A DNA stretch of 64,000 nt from Doryteuthis pealeii (GCA_023376005.1 CM042147.1:121537421-121601420); one strand, 5' to 3'; shown: positions 34,218-46,030, counted from the first letter of the stretch. Numbers and translations are program-made. The notes: generated by a model from the letters alone, not told the origin.

Positions 34218-34262
34218 CCGATGAGGGTCTATCTAAACAGACCGAAACACTTCAACATAGGC
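34218..34262 (+). ncRNA. hammerhead-like motif
   Basis: CCGATGA (U4 changed to C), G, stem GGTCT...AGACC, GAAAC. GCC before and GGC after can form stem I. Flanks match those of the 19105 motif (aacgaaa on the 5' side, aataaacattatt on the 3' side), so both belong to one element family. An (AC)n(TA)n tract follows. Confidence 0.45.
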
Positions 34263-34312
34263 GTAATAAACATTATTCGTTTATGAAACTTGTGTTTTTT
34301 CGATTTCTTACA

Positions 34313-34316
<4 letters not shown>

Positions 34317-34407
<91 letters not shown>
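34317..34407. repeat. (CA)n(TA)n microsatellite
   Basis: CA run passing into two TA runs. Confidence 0.95.
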
Positions 34408-34409
<2 letters not shown>

Positions 34410-34445
34410 AAAGTTTTATAGAAAAACAACAAGATGTTAAAAAAA

Positions 34446-34498
34446 TTTGCTGACAGATATCTGTTTCGACATTATGAATATGTCTTTTTCAAAGCAAC
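34446..34498 (-). ncRNA. decayed hammerhead-like motif with all three stems
   Basis: Minus strand: TTGCT / AGCAA stem I, stem II GACAT/ATGTC, GAAA, a perfect CAGAT/ATCTG stem III and the GTC cleavage triplet. The catalytic strand is TTGAAAA instead of CTGANGA, so the essential C3 and G8 are lost while the fold remains. Confidence 0.5.
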
Positions 34499-34803
34499 AA
34501 TGTAAGCGGAAAAACGAAATGAATATATCAGTAATTACAAGGCACAGAACGCTCTCGATCAGTACCGGAATTAAAAAAAAAAATTTTTTTAAATACATAT
34601 TTGTTGTTAAAAATAAAATAAATTTTATTTTTAAAATGTTTAAGCATTTATATCATAAAAAGCTCAAAAGAGTTTGTAGTAAAAATGTATATGAATATCA
34701 AAAAAGTTCAGGAAAATGTTCCGGTTACAAATGAAAGTTTAAAAATGTAACAAGTCCAGCAACATGAATCTGCAATGATGTTAAACTCGCAGAGTCGGGA
34801 TCC

Positions 34804-34805
<2 letters not shown>

Positions 34806-34882
<77 letters not shown>

Positions 34883-34891
34883 TGTGTGTGG
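34806..34891. repeat. (TA)n(TG)n microsatellite
   Basis: TA run followed by TG run with one GTG break. Confidence 0.95.
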
Positions 34892-35344
34892 AGATACATT
34901 AATTTTTTTCTTTTCGCTTGGTTTTCTTATCATTTTTCTCTAGCTTTCTTACCCCCTACCTTTCTTCCTTCACATCTTTCGTTCCTTCCACCTGTTCCTC
35001 GTTTTCTTTTCTTTTTTCTTTTTTCGATTTGTTCCTACTTAACATTATCTCTTGACATTAACTGTTAGAATTTCTTAAAACTTATGTATACTACACTTCA
35101 AACAATAGATACGTTAAATCTATTATTTAAAAAAAGGAAAAAATTTAAAATAAATTTATAATTTAAAAAAACAAACACTGTTCTTAGAATGCAAGCTTTG
35201 TGTGGCAATATAACGTCGCGGCCTACCCAGTCTCACCAGTCCTCCGATGTCTCTATCCCAAACTCATCCACGTTGTGATTGTTTCCTAAAAAGAGATCTA
35301 TCGGCCATTGGCTATTTGAGAGATTGATTTTAACGGCAATATCA

Positions 35345-36107
35345 ACCAATCTAAGTTAATTTTATGCCTAGTGTTTAGCGAATCACGTTCATTGTATGCT
35401 TCGGTCAAGCTCCGTCGATCCTCGTTCTGCAGATCTAAAGAAAACACAACGTGGGTACCATTTAGATATAAAAATTTAAAATTTTATATGAATAAATTTT
35501 AAGTTAATTTTATGTACAGTGTTTAGCGAATCACGTTCATTGTATGCTTCGGCCAATATAAATAGGCATAATATAAATTTATATATAAATATATATAATA
35601 TATAAATATAAATAAATAAATATAAATATAAATATATAAATTTATATAATATAAATATATTGTATGCTTCGGCCAATATAAATAGGCATAATATGATATT
35701 TTAAGTTAATTTTATGTACAGTGTTTAGTGAATCACGTTCATTGTATGCTTCGGCCAAGCTCCGTCGATCCTCGTTCTGCAGATCTAAAGAAAACACAAC
35801 GTGGGTACCATTTAGATATAATGCAAAATAAATTTTAAGTTAATTTTATGTACAGTGTTAAGGGAATCACGTTCATTGTATGCTTCGGCCAAGCTCCGTC
35901 GATCCTCGTTCTGCAGATCTAAAGAAAACACAACGTGGGTACCATTTAGATATAATGCAAAATAAATTTTAAGTTAATTTTATGTACAATGTTTAGGGAA
36001 TCACGTTCATTGTATGCTTCGGCCAAGCTCCGTCGATCCTCGTTCTGCAGATCTAAAGAAAACACAACGTGGGTACCATTTAGATATAATGCAAAATAAA
36101 TTATCAA
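35345..36107. repeat. 134-bp tandem satellite derived from a C' tail
   Basis: Units with 'gcttcggccaagctccgtcg', 'ctcgttctgcagatctaaag' and 'cacaacgtgggtaccattta' recur with exact 134-bp spacing at the 3' side (three near-identical units); earlier units are rearranged and hold AT-rich filler. The first unit runs on directly from the C' tail at 35328, so the array grew from a SINE junction. Confidence 0.85.
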
Positions 36108-36117
36108 TGAATAAATT

Positions 36118-36385
36118 GGCCGGTTTAGCCCAGTCGGTAGAACATCCGCCTATGTAATCACAAGGTTTCGGGTTCGATACTGGTCCCCGCCAACTCAACG
36201 CATTAGTAACACAACTTTGGTAATCTGATCTTTGTGGTAAAGTGGGGAGATGACAATAGGTGTGGCGCTCCACCCCAGACACACAAAAAAAAAATCTCCC
36301 TGCTCTAGCGCTACTGAAAAGGGGGTAGATTCCCTCGCTGTCTGGTTGATATAGACAATAGTCCATTCCGCCTATTTTACTTTTA
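36118..36385 (+). repeat. tRNA-derived SINE family A, copy 4
   Basis: Plus-strand A box TAGCCCAGTCGGTAGAAC and B box GGGTTCGATACTGG. Its tail (cctattttactttt) faces the tail of copy 5. Confidence 0.8.
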
Positions 36386-36410
36386 TGTATAAACTGTTCG
36401 TATGTAAGTA

Positions 36411-36650
36411 ACAGTCGTCAGGGTGGCCTAAACTCGATATCAGTCAATCAATGAGGGAGTCTCCCTCCTTTCACTAGCGCTAGACCAAGGAGATTGTTTT
36501 TGCGTCTGAGGTGGTGCGCCACACCGACCATCAGCTCCTTACTTTTCCGCACAGATGCCTGTGCTACTCATACGCTGAGTTGACGAGGACCGGTATCGTA
36601 CTAGGAACCTTGTGGTTTCTAGCCGAACGCTCTACCGACTGAGCCAACCC
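36411..36650 (-). repeat. tRNA-derived SINE family A, copy 5
   Basis: Minus-strand copy 25 bp from copy 4, tail to tail, so the pair forms an inverted repeat of about 530 bp. Confidence 0.8.
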
Positions 36651-36851
36651 GTATGTAATGAATCCTTAAAATCTTTTAATTCGTTCATAGGTTTTGTCAA
36701 TCACATTTCTAACGGACGCGTTATAGTATCAACCACTTAAGGTTCGTCTTTGTTATGCATGTTATTTTGAATACCATAAGTCGATGCTATCATTATTAGC
36801 TGAGATGGAACAAACCCGGACACTTTGTAGCGTAAGGATGTGTGTAGTTTG

Positions 36852-36912
<61 letters not shown>
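36852..36912. repeat. (TA)n microsatellite
   Basis: Two TA runs. The sequence before it (gtgtagtttgatatat) recurs at 38088. Confidence 0.9.
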
Positions 36913-36914
<2 letters not shown>

Positions 36915-37338
36915 TTTACATACAAAAAACGGATTTTACTTGGTTAAAAGTTAAAACGAGTGAGTAAAATTTCAGTAACATTTAATAAATATGTATTTAA
37001 CGTAACGCTTTACTTATTTCTAAAAAAAAATGTTTATAAGTATTCTAAAAATATTTTAAAACCATTATTGAATACGATAAATCAAAATAAGTTCAACGTA
37101 ACTTTTTGTCAAAATTCGGACAATTTTTAATGTATAAAATGTATTAAAAATAAATTGCATATTGTAATAATATTTTTCTTTTTTTAATGATGGTCAGTAT
37201 GTTACTATTTATCGATTTAGACAAAGTTTGACCTTAAATAATAGATTTAATTATTTTTAATTCGCTTTTAAAACTCCTAGCAGACGAATTTTTTTGCTAA
37301 TGGCTAATATATATATATAATTTTCCACACACAGTCAT

Positions 37339-37380
37339 CATATCTTGATAAAGGGTGAATGTCACCTGAAATATCGGAAT
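37339..37380 (+). ncRNA. hammerhead-like motif, degraded
   Basis: CTTGATAAAGGGTGA, ATG, TCACCTGAAA: a stem closed by GAAA, with a changed CTGANGA strand. It lies just after a TA tract, like several other motifs here. Confidence 0.3.
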
Positions 37381-37597
37381 AAATCGAACCAGGGACAGAA
37401 CAACAGTTGGATATTGAAACTCTGTTTTTTTTTTTGTTTTTGTTTTTTTTGTTGTCTTTTTTGTTTTGTTTTGTTGTTGTTGACTTGTTCATTTTCTATG
37501 CTTCATGATATCAAAAAACAACAGTCACAAGAACAAAGTTTAGACGTAATCAACTTATTTTAAAAAAAAGCATCCGTGAACTCAACATCAACCAACA

Positions 37598-37740
37598 ATA
37601 TATATATATATATGCCAAACCCTCCACACGAGCAGGATGCAACACAAGGTCAATTTCTTAAGCGAAGTTGAATAGGTCTCAGTTCAGAGTTTTCCTTCTC
37701 CTAGTCTGGTTGTCATACCAAGGTTAAAGAGCCCAGTCTC
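37598..37740 (-). repeat. SINE family B, copy 8, head missing
   Basis: (TA)n tail, then body to 'aaagagcccagtctc', where homology stops. Confidence 0.7.
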
Positions 37741-37784
37741 ATAAGATGGCGGTTGTTAAAAGACAGCATCAAAAATTGATATAT

Positions 37785-38093
37785 ATATATATATATTTAC
37801 CAACTCCTCCACACGAGCAGGATGTGACACAAGGTCAATTTCTTAAGCGGAGTTTAACAGGTTTTAATTCAGAGTTTTCCTTCTCCTAGACTGGTTACCT
37901 GGCCATGGTTAAAGAGCCTAGTCTGCCCTGCTTTTTACCCATAGCTGGAGGGAGAATAGTTGGATTCATATATTCCCCAAGAGTATTAGCACTATGTGAA
38001 ATGCAAACAGCCTCGTCCGGGATATGAACTCGTCTGGCCGTTTCCATTTCCCACGACGTTAACCATTACACCAGCCGCATCCACGTGTGTAGT
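37785..38093 (-). repeat. SINE family B, copy 9, with TSD
   Basis: Complete copy from (TA)n tail to head (GGCTGGTGTAATGGTTAACG on the minus strand). A 9-bp duplication (ttgatatat) lies at 37776-37784 and 38094-38102. Confidence 0.75.
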
Positions 38094-38171
38094 TTGATAT
38101 ATCCTGGTGTGGATATGTATATTGAAAAAATGAAACAAAAAAAAGACAAATAAAAGAAAATCACGACGAAC

Positions 38172-38728
38172 TGACAAGAATAGTTTTATTGCTCGAGCAA
38201 ACTTACAGAATGAAATAAAAAATATGACAATGAGAAATGAGATACTAAGAGTAATTACGGGGTTTCGATGGAGCCCTTATTCTCCATTAGTGGTTATTGT
38301 TCGGACGAAAGAAGGAAACAAACACGAATATAAAATACAGACACATGTATTATCAAAAAAGTACAGAAATGTTGTTGCAAATTTTGATGGCATTTGCCAC
38401 TAGACTTATCTGTGAGGTGAAATAATGTTCGTTGGAGAAGTGGCTCTAGATAGGGAATTCTGGTCGATGTGGTTGTAGAGTTCTGTAGAGACGCGCCCGT
38501 TTTATAGGTTCTCGTCCGATAAGTAAAAGTAGGGGATGCTCTTTTAGAAGCTTCTCGCCTGGGTAACTGTTCACTATTTAGGTCCTCAGCCTTCTAATAA
38601 GTATGCTGTCGAAACGGTCTTCAGTAGTATGCTATGAGACAGCCTTACAAAGTATGCTAGTTAAAAAACGCCTCCGTCCAGGTCGACGGCCTACAGACAA
38701 GTACCGGGGTTTAATTCTGGCGCCAACA
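38172..38728 (-). mobile_element. candidate LTR, minus strand
   Basis: Minus strand starts TGTTGGCGCCAG, has a TATA box (CTATAAAACGGGCG) and an AATAAAAC polyadenylation-type site, and could end in TTGTCA. No partner LTR, primer-binding site or TSD was found, so this is tentative. Confidence 0.35.
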
Positions 38729-38837
38729 TTGTATTGGTGATTCCCCTCTAGCGACAGGGGAAAGATAATTCTCTATCAGATTTCCGATAATACAAGAAAG
38801 AGTTTATACATAGTTATATGAAAGAAAATAGTTTTTC

Positions 38838-39160
38838 GTTGGTTGGTTGGTTAGTTTTACGGCATATTAACCTTTTTGGGGTAATTTAATGCCGAATCAA
38901 GTCGTTTTAATAGTTGGAGGCCGTGGTGTAATGGTTATAATCGTGGGAAATGGACTCGTCGACCCGAGTTCAAGTCTTTGACAAAATTACAGTTCACATT
39001 GCGTCAATACCCTTGGGAAAGGTATGAAACCAACTACTCTTCCTCCAGCTATAGGTAAATAGTAGGACAAACTGGGCTTTTTAACATTGATTAGGCAACC
39101 AGTCTAGGAGAAAGAAAACTCTGAATTCAAAACTGTTAAACTCCGCTTGCGGTGAATAAT
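38838..39160 (+). repeat. C-type tail fragment followed by SINE family B, copy 10
   Basis: A minus-strand C-type tail (38838-38913, TTGGTTGG...ACGGCATATTAACC) abuts a plus-strand B copy whose head reads GTGGTGTAATGGTTATAATC with B box AGTTCAAGTCTTTG. Confidence 0.65.
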
Positions 39161-39574
39161 ACTAGAATAGGCTTAGTCACAATTAGTGATCTAAAATAAT
39201 AAGCTAATCTTATTTTTTTTTTAAATATTTTTTATATTGAAAAATAACAAAGAAATGACTCAGGTTGCGGTTTTTTTAAGTGGTCACCCTATTAAGCATT
39301 GAACAATTAACTCTTTAACTTCGGTGATCTAGCGAGAACAGGTGCTATCAGCGTGACTTGGCCGTAATGATGATAGTCTTTAGTAAATTGTTGGTGAAGA
39401 ATGAAAGAGTTGGATGAAAACTTATGATTTTGTCATGCTATCGTATGCTATGCGACACGAGGTTGATGGGAGTGCAAGACCCTGTCCGTGGACAGGAACG
39501 CAACACATGCATTGCTACTCCTTGTTGAGATAGGAAAAGAACTAAAAGATGGTTTGATTTCTGGCACGTTCTCT

Positions 39575-39775
39575 TTTATATGCTGCTGATCGCACCACTT
39601 GGCAGACACAAGAGGTAATTACATTTCGTGTCCCCCAAGCATCAAATAGGAAGGTAGGTAAGGGATGTAATCCCTACACATTATATAGATGTTGGGATTC
39701 AGAATGATTTGGTGTATTTGTTTTACGGTATATAATCTCCTTATGGGTTATTTAATGCCGAATTTTGATTAATTT
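39575..39775. repeat. repeat K fragment and C-type tail
   Basis: 39575-39680 resembles K (ttggcagacac..gaggtaattac, caaatag). 39712-39775 is a short C-type tail (acggtatataatctcc, atttaatgccga). Confidence 0.45.
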
Positions 39776-39841
39776 GTAAATGTTCTTTCTTTCTTTCTTT
39801 TCGAAGTCCGTCGCAGATGACGATGACGTCACTCCATATCT

Positions 39842-40290
39842 TCATTTATGGACCCTATGATGACTCATTAGTCCAATTCTGGACTTGCAGATGCGGTCAC
39901 ACACATTGCAGGGGAAATTCCCATCTACATTTGGTTGTTCATGACGACGAAGACGTCACCGCTCTGCAGTCATATTTATCTCATTATTGAGCTGCTTAGC
40001 TCCTGTGCGGCAGGCGTCTCCATAAACCTGTCTGTTGGAAGCCAAATCTTCCACGCTTGAAGGTGTGATGTTACGTTTCTTCAGTGTTGTTTTAACATGG
40101 TCTTTGAACGGTTTTGGTGGTGGTGTGGTGGTGGGGGCTCCTGTCCACCGCGTGCCATCTGTGAGTTCTCTGTAAAGTAGTTTACGGGAGAGTCCGTCTG
40201 CAGGCATGCGGATGGTGTGACCCAACCATCGCAGTTGGCGTAGCGATAGGATGGTCTCTATTGGACCAATGCATGCCCTGCTTCTAATTT
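39842..40290 (-). pseudogene. LINE C-terminus with zinc-finger motif
   Basis: Minus-strand reading: RSRACIGPIE, TILSLRQLRWLGHTIRM, LLYRELTDGTRW, FKDHVKTTLKKRNI. After one in-frame TGA the same frame gives FPCNVCDRICKSRIGLMSHH and a final RVHK. QLRWLGHVIRM marks a non-LTR retrotransposon C-terminal region, and the terminal CxxC...H..H is a zinc finger typical of that family's end. A different branch from the 25047 element. Only the last part remains. Confidence 0.85.
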
Positions 40291-40967
40291 CTAAGTGGGG
40301 GGGGGGGTGCCCAGTATGCGTTGGCGCACAAGTTTCACTTTATACCACCTTTAACTTTGTAAATGTTAGATTGTAATCATAACTATTTTTAATTATTTAT
40401 AATTTATAATTTTGAATTATTTTTAAATTGCAAATATTTACAGATTTTGGCACAAAATAACACGTTGTAAGAAAGGTTTAAAGTTATATACTTTGCATAC
40501 ACAAAACTCCGACGAAGGTTAACGGACAAAAACATTTAATATATACATAGCACATGGATATGAAGATACAACGTACATAGTAAAAGAGTTACATATATAA
40601 AGGGGTACACAAATAAAGATAAAGACACATTCATGAATGGTACAGATATACATATATGAGTACAGACATGAGACTAGAGATAGTCCATGCTGTGAATAAC
40701 TTACAGTAATGTAAGGGGGGCAGAGCCCCAACGAGAGGGGTTAGATAAAATCTACTCGTGGATCGTAGTTACTGAAACAGGAAAAGAGGTTGAAAGGGTT
40801 TGAAGTGGTTTAGATCAGCATCTGATTGACTTGTAGATGCAACTTCCTAGATCATCATCTGTGGCTGGACACAGAATCAGATGAAATGGCTAACTTCGTC
40901 TTTTTATTTTTAATAAATTAAATAGATCACTAAGTAGGCCTGAGCTTATTCTAGTAGTAACCACCCC

Positions 40968-41189
40968 AAGTGGAGTTTTAAGAGGTTTGAATTCAGAGTT
41001 TTCCTTCTCCTAGACTAGTTGCCTAACCAATTGTGCCCTACTATTTACCCATATGTGGGGGGAGAACAGTTGATTCATACCTTTCCCAAAGGTATTAGCG
41101 CTATGTGAACTGTGGCTTCTACCAGGATTTGAACTCGGGTCGACGAGTCCATTTCCTACGACTCAAACCAGTACACCACCGCTCTTCGT
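40968..41189 (-). repeat. SINE family B, copy 11
   Basis: Body and head present (ATTTGAACTCGGGTCGACGA on the plus strand is the inverted B-box region); the 3' end is replaced by other sequence. Confidence 0.7.
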
Positions 41190-42100
41190 CTAGAAAACAC
41201 ACGTGGGAAGAAAAGATCTCGGACGACAAATTTTAGTGAATATCGTTTTATTGTCAGTAACAGCTTCGAGTTAACACAATGACTTTCTTCCAAGGAACAT
41301 AAAATAAAAACCAGTACGTGAAAAGAAACGGTGTGTTAGCTTCTTTATTTTGTGTATTGTTTTCATTTTACCAACTCGTTGAAAATACACACGCAGCACA
41401 TTCACCCAAAAACCCGTAAAACTCAAAACCATCAGAGCATGTCTGAAGAATTAATGAAACGGAATAATAATTATCAAAATATATTTGTTTCTTTCCATCA
41501 TGGTGTAAAATCGCTAGACTTACAACGGCGATTCACAACCTGGTGTTAATCAAGAATACTTCAAACCATATAACTGTGTGCAAACAAATGGTTATTATTA
41601 AATAGAAATAGTTACTTAAAACCATATGGGAGAAATAAGAGGAAATTAATCCGACAATATGTGGGAAAGGTAGACAAACACGGGATGTTGTACAAGCCCC
41701 CCCCCCTCTCCGTAGACAGGAACACAACACGTGCGTTCCTACTTCTTGTTAGAATACGTGTCACCATTGTAAGGGTTCAGTTGTTATATTGTTTACCGAA
41801 TCCAGTTGGTTAATTCTAGTCTGTAGGTGCCCTCCGGTGTTAATCCAAAAGGTGGGTCTTGCTGTCAGAAAGTTCAACCAGTGATTTGAGGACGGTTGCA
41901 AACTATCTTAAATGATTTCTGTCTTTGTCTCTCATTGGCCAATTTTTACCGGAAGTGTCTGCTGTTGTTAGAAAAGTTCATAAATAGAAGTGACGGTTTT
42001 TATTTGATCTTATACCACCAGATAGTCCAACATTTCTTTTCGGGGCAGAGGTAAAAGATTGGAAAATATTAGTTATCCTTCCTGACTCGAGACCGGAAGT
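41190..42100. other. unassigned, repeat-like
   Basis: Two short stretches (gacaggaacacaacacgtgc at 41710; gaccggaagt at 42090) recur elsewhere in the window; no element could be bounded. Confidence 0.3.
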
Positions 42101-42105
42101 AAGGT

Positions 42106-42550
42106 ATAAAAAAGGTGAGGGGCGGAGACCCTAGAAATTTTCAGAACGGTATAGCTACTCGGGCAGGGCAGACGTCCAGAAGAGAACAATAACAGTAGTT
42201 AGAAAGATAACATATATCTCCTGGGAGAACAGTAAAGGTTTTCAGAGACAGACCATGTCCGACCTGAGAGAACAGAACCTGACAGCAGCAACCAACGCTG
42301 ACTACTAGAACAGACACATACGTGACTATGAACGAGCCAACAACAGAATTCTTCACCCTAAAAGAACTCAACAAAGATAAGTGCATTACTTGTAACTATA
42401 TATATATATATATGTATGTGACTCAAAGACCGCTAAAAGCTTTATGCTTTAGCAAACCCGTTGCATTGCTCTGTGATAAACTCCTTTTATACACAGTACT
42501 TGTCTTATCTTCATTCCTTTGTCATTACAGAACGTTTTTCTGTTAAAAGT
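42106..42550 (+). mobile_element. LTR-like repeat family I, copy 1
   Basis: A TATA-type site (GGTATAAAAAAGG) precedes a roughly 300-bp transcribed-type region shared with 43395 and 51015 (gctactcgggcagggcagac, aaagaactcaacaaagataa, gaccgctaaaagctttatgc). The end is close to tttgtcattaca. No coding region or partner. Confidence 0.45.
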
Positions 42551-42574
42551 GAGGGTTTGACTTTTGGCGCTTCC

Positions 42575-42690
42575 CTTTTATATGTACTGTTGACCATGCC
42601 ACTAAGTAGCTATTGGCAAACACGGAGAGTAATTACCTTTCGTGTCCCTAGCGTCAAATGAGGGAACCGAGACAAGTAAGGGGTGTAATC
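42575..42690 (+). repeat. repeat family K fragment
   Basis: Shares 'ttggcaaacacgg', 'gtaattacctttcgtgtccc' and 'tagcgtcaaatgagg' with K copies. Confidence 0.5.
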
Positions 42691-42785
42691 CATACAAGCT
42701 GTGAAATATATTCGTTCTAACTCTACACAAACATTCTACATGTCCTTTGTATATATTGTAAATTTAAATTTATTGTAATGATCAG

Positions 42786-42880
42786 GGGAGGGCGTGGCGT
42801 TGGGGCTGACGTGTTGGACTGCGACGTCGTCGTAAGAGTTCGAAATCCAGTCGCCCTAATAGATTTATGGTGGTTGTCTT
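42786..42880 (+). repeat. SINE family D-like head
   Basis: tRNA-like head (GGCGTTGGGGCTGACGTGTT, then GAGTTCGAAATCCAG) without a recognisable tail. Confidence 0.45.
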
Positions 42881-43394
42881 GAGTGAAGTATTATATATTT
42901 TATCTTAAATTCAAAAGTATACATTGTTGCAATTTTCACCGGATATGGACCAGACGACATTAGATAAAAAAAATTTCAAATCATTTCTCAATAGAACATC
43001 ACAAAGGTAAGAGAACTATCTTATCTTCACCAATAGTTTATATAATAATTATATTAATTTAATGCTTCAAAAAAGTCCGGTAATAGATGAGGAAGGCTTT
43101 TTATTAGGATCGCTCCCCCAAAATTAAAAAAAAAAAAATTATTTACCTTTGGAAAGGATTTTCTCATTTGTTCCATTCATTTCATTCGTTTTTTTATTTC
43201 ATTCATTCATTTTGTATATATATATATATATATATATATCATTACATGTTCACTTTTGGACAAATATTCTAGGGTAAGTTATGAGCCCCCTCATCCACCA
43301 GGTATGTGTTCTTCCAGTACCATTACTGTTCTTCTACAAGCTTTGGCATTGAATAATCCACGAAGATTGGTATGCAGTTTTTACTATTTAACGA

Positions 43395-43835
43395 TAGGGG
43401 ACATCAAAGATAGTTACCTCCTGTGTCGGCTAATAATTTGGAAAATATGGGTTAACTTCCCCTGATTCAGTACCGGAAGTGGGACTAGGAAAGATGAGAA
43501 ATACTCAGAACAGTACAGCTACTCGGACAGGGCAGACATCCAGAGGAGAACAGCAACAGTAGTCGGAGAGATAACATATTTCTCCTGGCAGAACAGTAAA
43601 AGTATTCAAAGACGGACCACGTCTGACCTGACAGCAGCCACCAGCGCTGACTACTAGAACAGACACAGAACCGACAACGTATGAGCCTACAACAGAAATC
43701 TTTACCCTAAAAGAACTCAACAAAGATAAGTGCATTACTTGTTACTATATGTATATGTATGTGACACAAAGACCGCTAAAAGCTTTAAGTTTTAGCAAAC
43801 CCTTCGCTCCGTGTAATAAACCCCTTTTAAACAAA
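43395..43835 (+). mobile_element. LTR-like repeat family I, copy 2
   Basis: Close match to copy 1 over the 43500-43830 part, with GTAATAAACCCC as a polyadenylation-type site near 43816. Confidence 0.5.
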
Positions 43836-44097
43836 TTATTTGTCTTGTCTTTTTCTTCTGCCTCAATCATCAGGTCGCATACACTCAAGACAACTAGAAT
43901 TACTATATCGGTGGCCTCGCCTCGATACACTACGGTTCCTGTCCGCCATTAGACAAGGGCTTTGAGCCCCACAGCAACTCGTATTACATGACGCACGATA
44001 GCATACTTAACACGCAAGTTTTTAATCAACACTTTCTCAACTAAAGATTATCTACACACAAGAATATTTCTTTCACACAACTCTGTATAAGCTTTTC

Positions 44098-44533
44098 GGT
44101 TAAATCGAACTTAACGGACCTAAATTCCATCATTGTATGTCACCCCGCCGAAAGAAAAAACAACAAACCAAAAATCAAGGAATTAACCAGATTTAATGAA
44201 ATTTTCAGTGTTGATATATTAATGAATAAAAGATATAATGCAGCAGTTATTTTATTTTAGAACTTTTACATTTTTCAGTTCAGTTAACTTCGAACCACGT
44301 ATCTTTAAGAATTTGTGTTACGCCTCAAAGATACGTGGTCCAAAGTTAACTGAACTGAAAAAATGTAAAAGTTTTTAAAAAATAATTCGTGCATTATATC
44401 TTTTATTCATTAATATATCAACACTGAAAATGTTATTAAATTCGGTTAATTCCCTGATTTTTGGTATTTTTTTTTTCTTACGGTGGGGTGACATACGATG
44501 GTGGAATTTAGGTCCGTTAAGTACGATTTAACT
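44098..44533. mobile_element. fully palindromic MITE family P, copy 2, with 8-bp TSD
   Basis: Same palindrome as 15054-15495. The 8-bp duplication agcttttc is perfect (44090-44097, 44534-44541). Confidence 0.9.
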
Positions 44534-44849
44534 AGCTTTTCTCATTATTCATTGTCATACTGTATTCATTCTCTTTAAGTTTGCTCAGGTAATGAAATTG
44601 TTCTTGTTAATTCGTCGTGAATTGTTCTTGTATGCTTATCCACCCGAGGATATATCGAACTATACTTTCGATTACGCTACAAAGTGTCACGGTTTGTTTC
44701 AATTAATGACTAATAGTGTTAGCGGTGAGTTGTTTAGTATGCTCAGAGAATATTGAAGAAGTGAAACTGAAAACACGTGCGTCAGATACAAGGGCTTTTA
44801 TACAACCATATGCACCTTTAAAACATAAATAAACGAGACCAGTTTAGTA

Positions 44850-45121
44850 CCCATATGATAAAAAGGGGTTGGGGCTTGCCGTAAGGGCAATAGGGCTGGG
44901 AAAATCATATAGGTGCTAGGGCTTGACGTGACCAGCCGATTGATCGGAGGGGGCCTCTCCGACCACCCGTCTAGCTCTAGCCAAAGTGGAGTATTGCAAG
45001 TCATGAACTGCTCATCCACCTGGGTTCTATCCTTAAGCATCACGGGTCGCCACCCACGGCCAACAGGTGGCCCCATTGGGGGAGTCTTACCCCTCTGCAG
45101 AGGTGCAGTCGTGCATTCTAA
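44850..45121 (-). mobile_element. retroelement family C, head half
   Basis: Head and middle only; the tail side stops in the cccatatgataaaaagggg region. Carries a short deletion in the cgtctagcccaagat block. Confidence 0.75.
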
Positions 45122-45159
45122 TTCTGGACTTATAAAAAAGAGTTAAAAAAGATACTAAA

Positions 45160-45160
<1 letters not shown>

Positions 45161-45226
<66 letters not shown>

Positions 45227-45240
45227 TCTCTCTCTCTCCA
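45161..45240. repeat. (CT)n microsatellite
   Basis: About 38 CT units with one break. Confidence 0.95.
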
Positions 45241-45334
45241 TTTCATTAAACCAGCACAATTTCTTCATTGCTTCCTGACTCTCTCTTTCTCCGTTTTTGT
45301 TTCTATTTTTCTATTCATCTTTCTCCCCGAGGAG

Positions 45335-45847
45335 TCCATGTGACGTAATGGCTAAGATGCTGGATTGCGAGATTATAGTAAGCGAGATGGTAACTCCAGT
45401 CAGGCTATCATGTTCACTTACATACTAATACTCTTGGGAAAGGTATGAATCCCCTTTTAGAGAATAGTGAATAAGTGATACTGAAATGAGATTATAGTAA
45501 GCGAGATAGTAACTCCAGTCAGGCTATCATGTTCACTTACATACTAATACTCTTGGGAAAGGTATGAATCCCCTTTTAGAGAATAGTGAATAAGTGATAC
45601 TGAAATGAGATTATAGTAAGCGAGATAGTAACTCCAGTCAGGCTATCATGTTCACTTACATACTAATACTCTTGGGAAAGGTATGAATCCCCTTTTAGAG
45701 AATAGTGAATAAGTGATACTGACATGAGATTATAGTAAGCGAGATAGTAACTCCAGTCAGGCTATCATGTTCACTTACATACTAATACTCTTGGGAAAGG
45801 TATGAATCCCCTTTTAGAGAATAATGAATAAGTGATACTGAAATGAG
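45335..45847 (+). repeat. SINE D head and four 119-bp tandem units
   Basis: A D-family head (GTGACGTAATGGCTAAGATG) leads into a unit that is repeated four times at exact 119-bp spacing (starts 45372, 45491, 45610, 45729) with only one or two differences per unit. Each unit joins D body sequence (actccagtcaggctatc...gggaaaggtatgaatcccc) to the edge of repeat L (gagaatagtgaataagtgat). Confidence 0.9.
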
Positions 45848-46030
45848 AGGCTAACAAACGCGTGCGTCAGATACAAGGGCTTTATTCTTTACTAAAGGTT
45901 TTGGGATAACAGCAGCAGCAAGGACAGGGCGAGTATAGTATCAGCAGCAGCTGAGGTAGGTCTCGTTCAGGCCTACCGTAGTGGTACTGCAGCAGTGTCA
46001 TTGCTGTTATGTATATAACAAGTTTTGGTT
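45848..46030 (-). repeat. repeat L, copy 1, single minisatellite unit
   Basis: Homologous to 55370-55980 on both sides of the minisatellite (aggctaacaaac, gatacaagggctttattct, cagctgaggtaggtctcg; then cagcagtgtcattgctgt) but carrying only one gtagtggtactgcagcag unit. AATAAAG on the minus strand suggests an LTR polyadenylation region. Confidence 0.7.

Noticed and set aside
35345..36107. CRISPR-like array
   Set aside because: 134-bp head-to-tail units without spacers in an animal genome.
36118..36200. Functional tRNA gene
   Set aside because: A/B boxes belong to a SINE family with body and tail; the cloverleaf is not maintained.
38710..38730. ctggcgccaaca as a tRNA-Lys primer-binding site
   Set aside because: Its orientation fits better as the TGTTGGCGCCAG start of a minus-strand LTR candidate; no second LTR was found either way.
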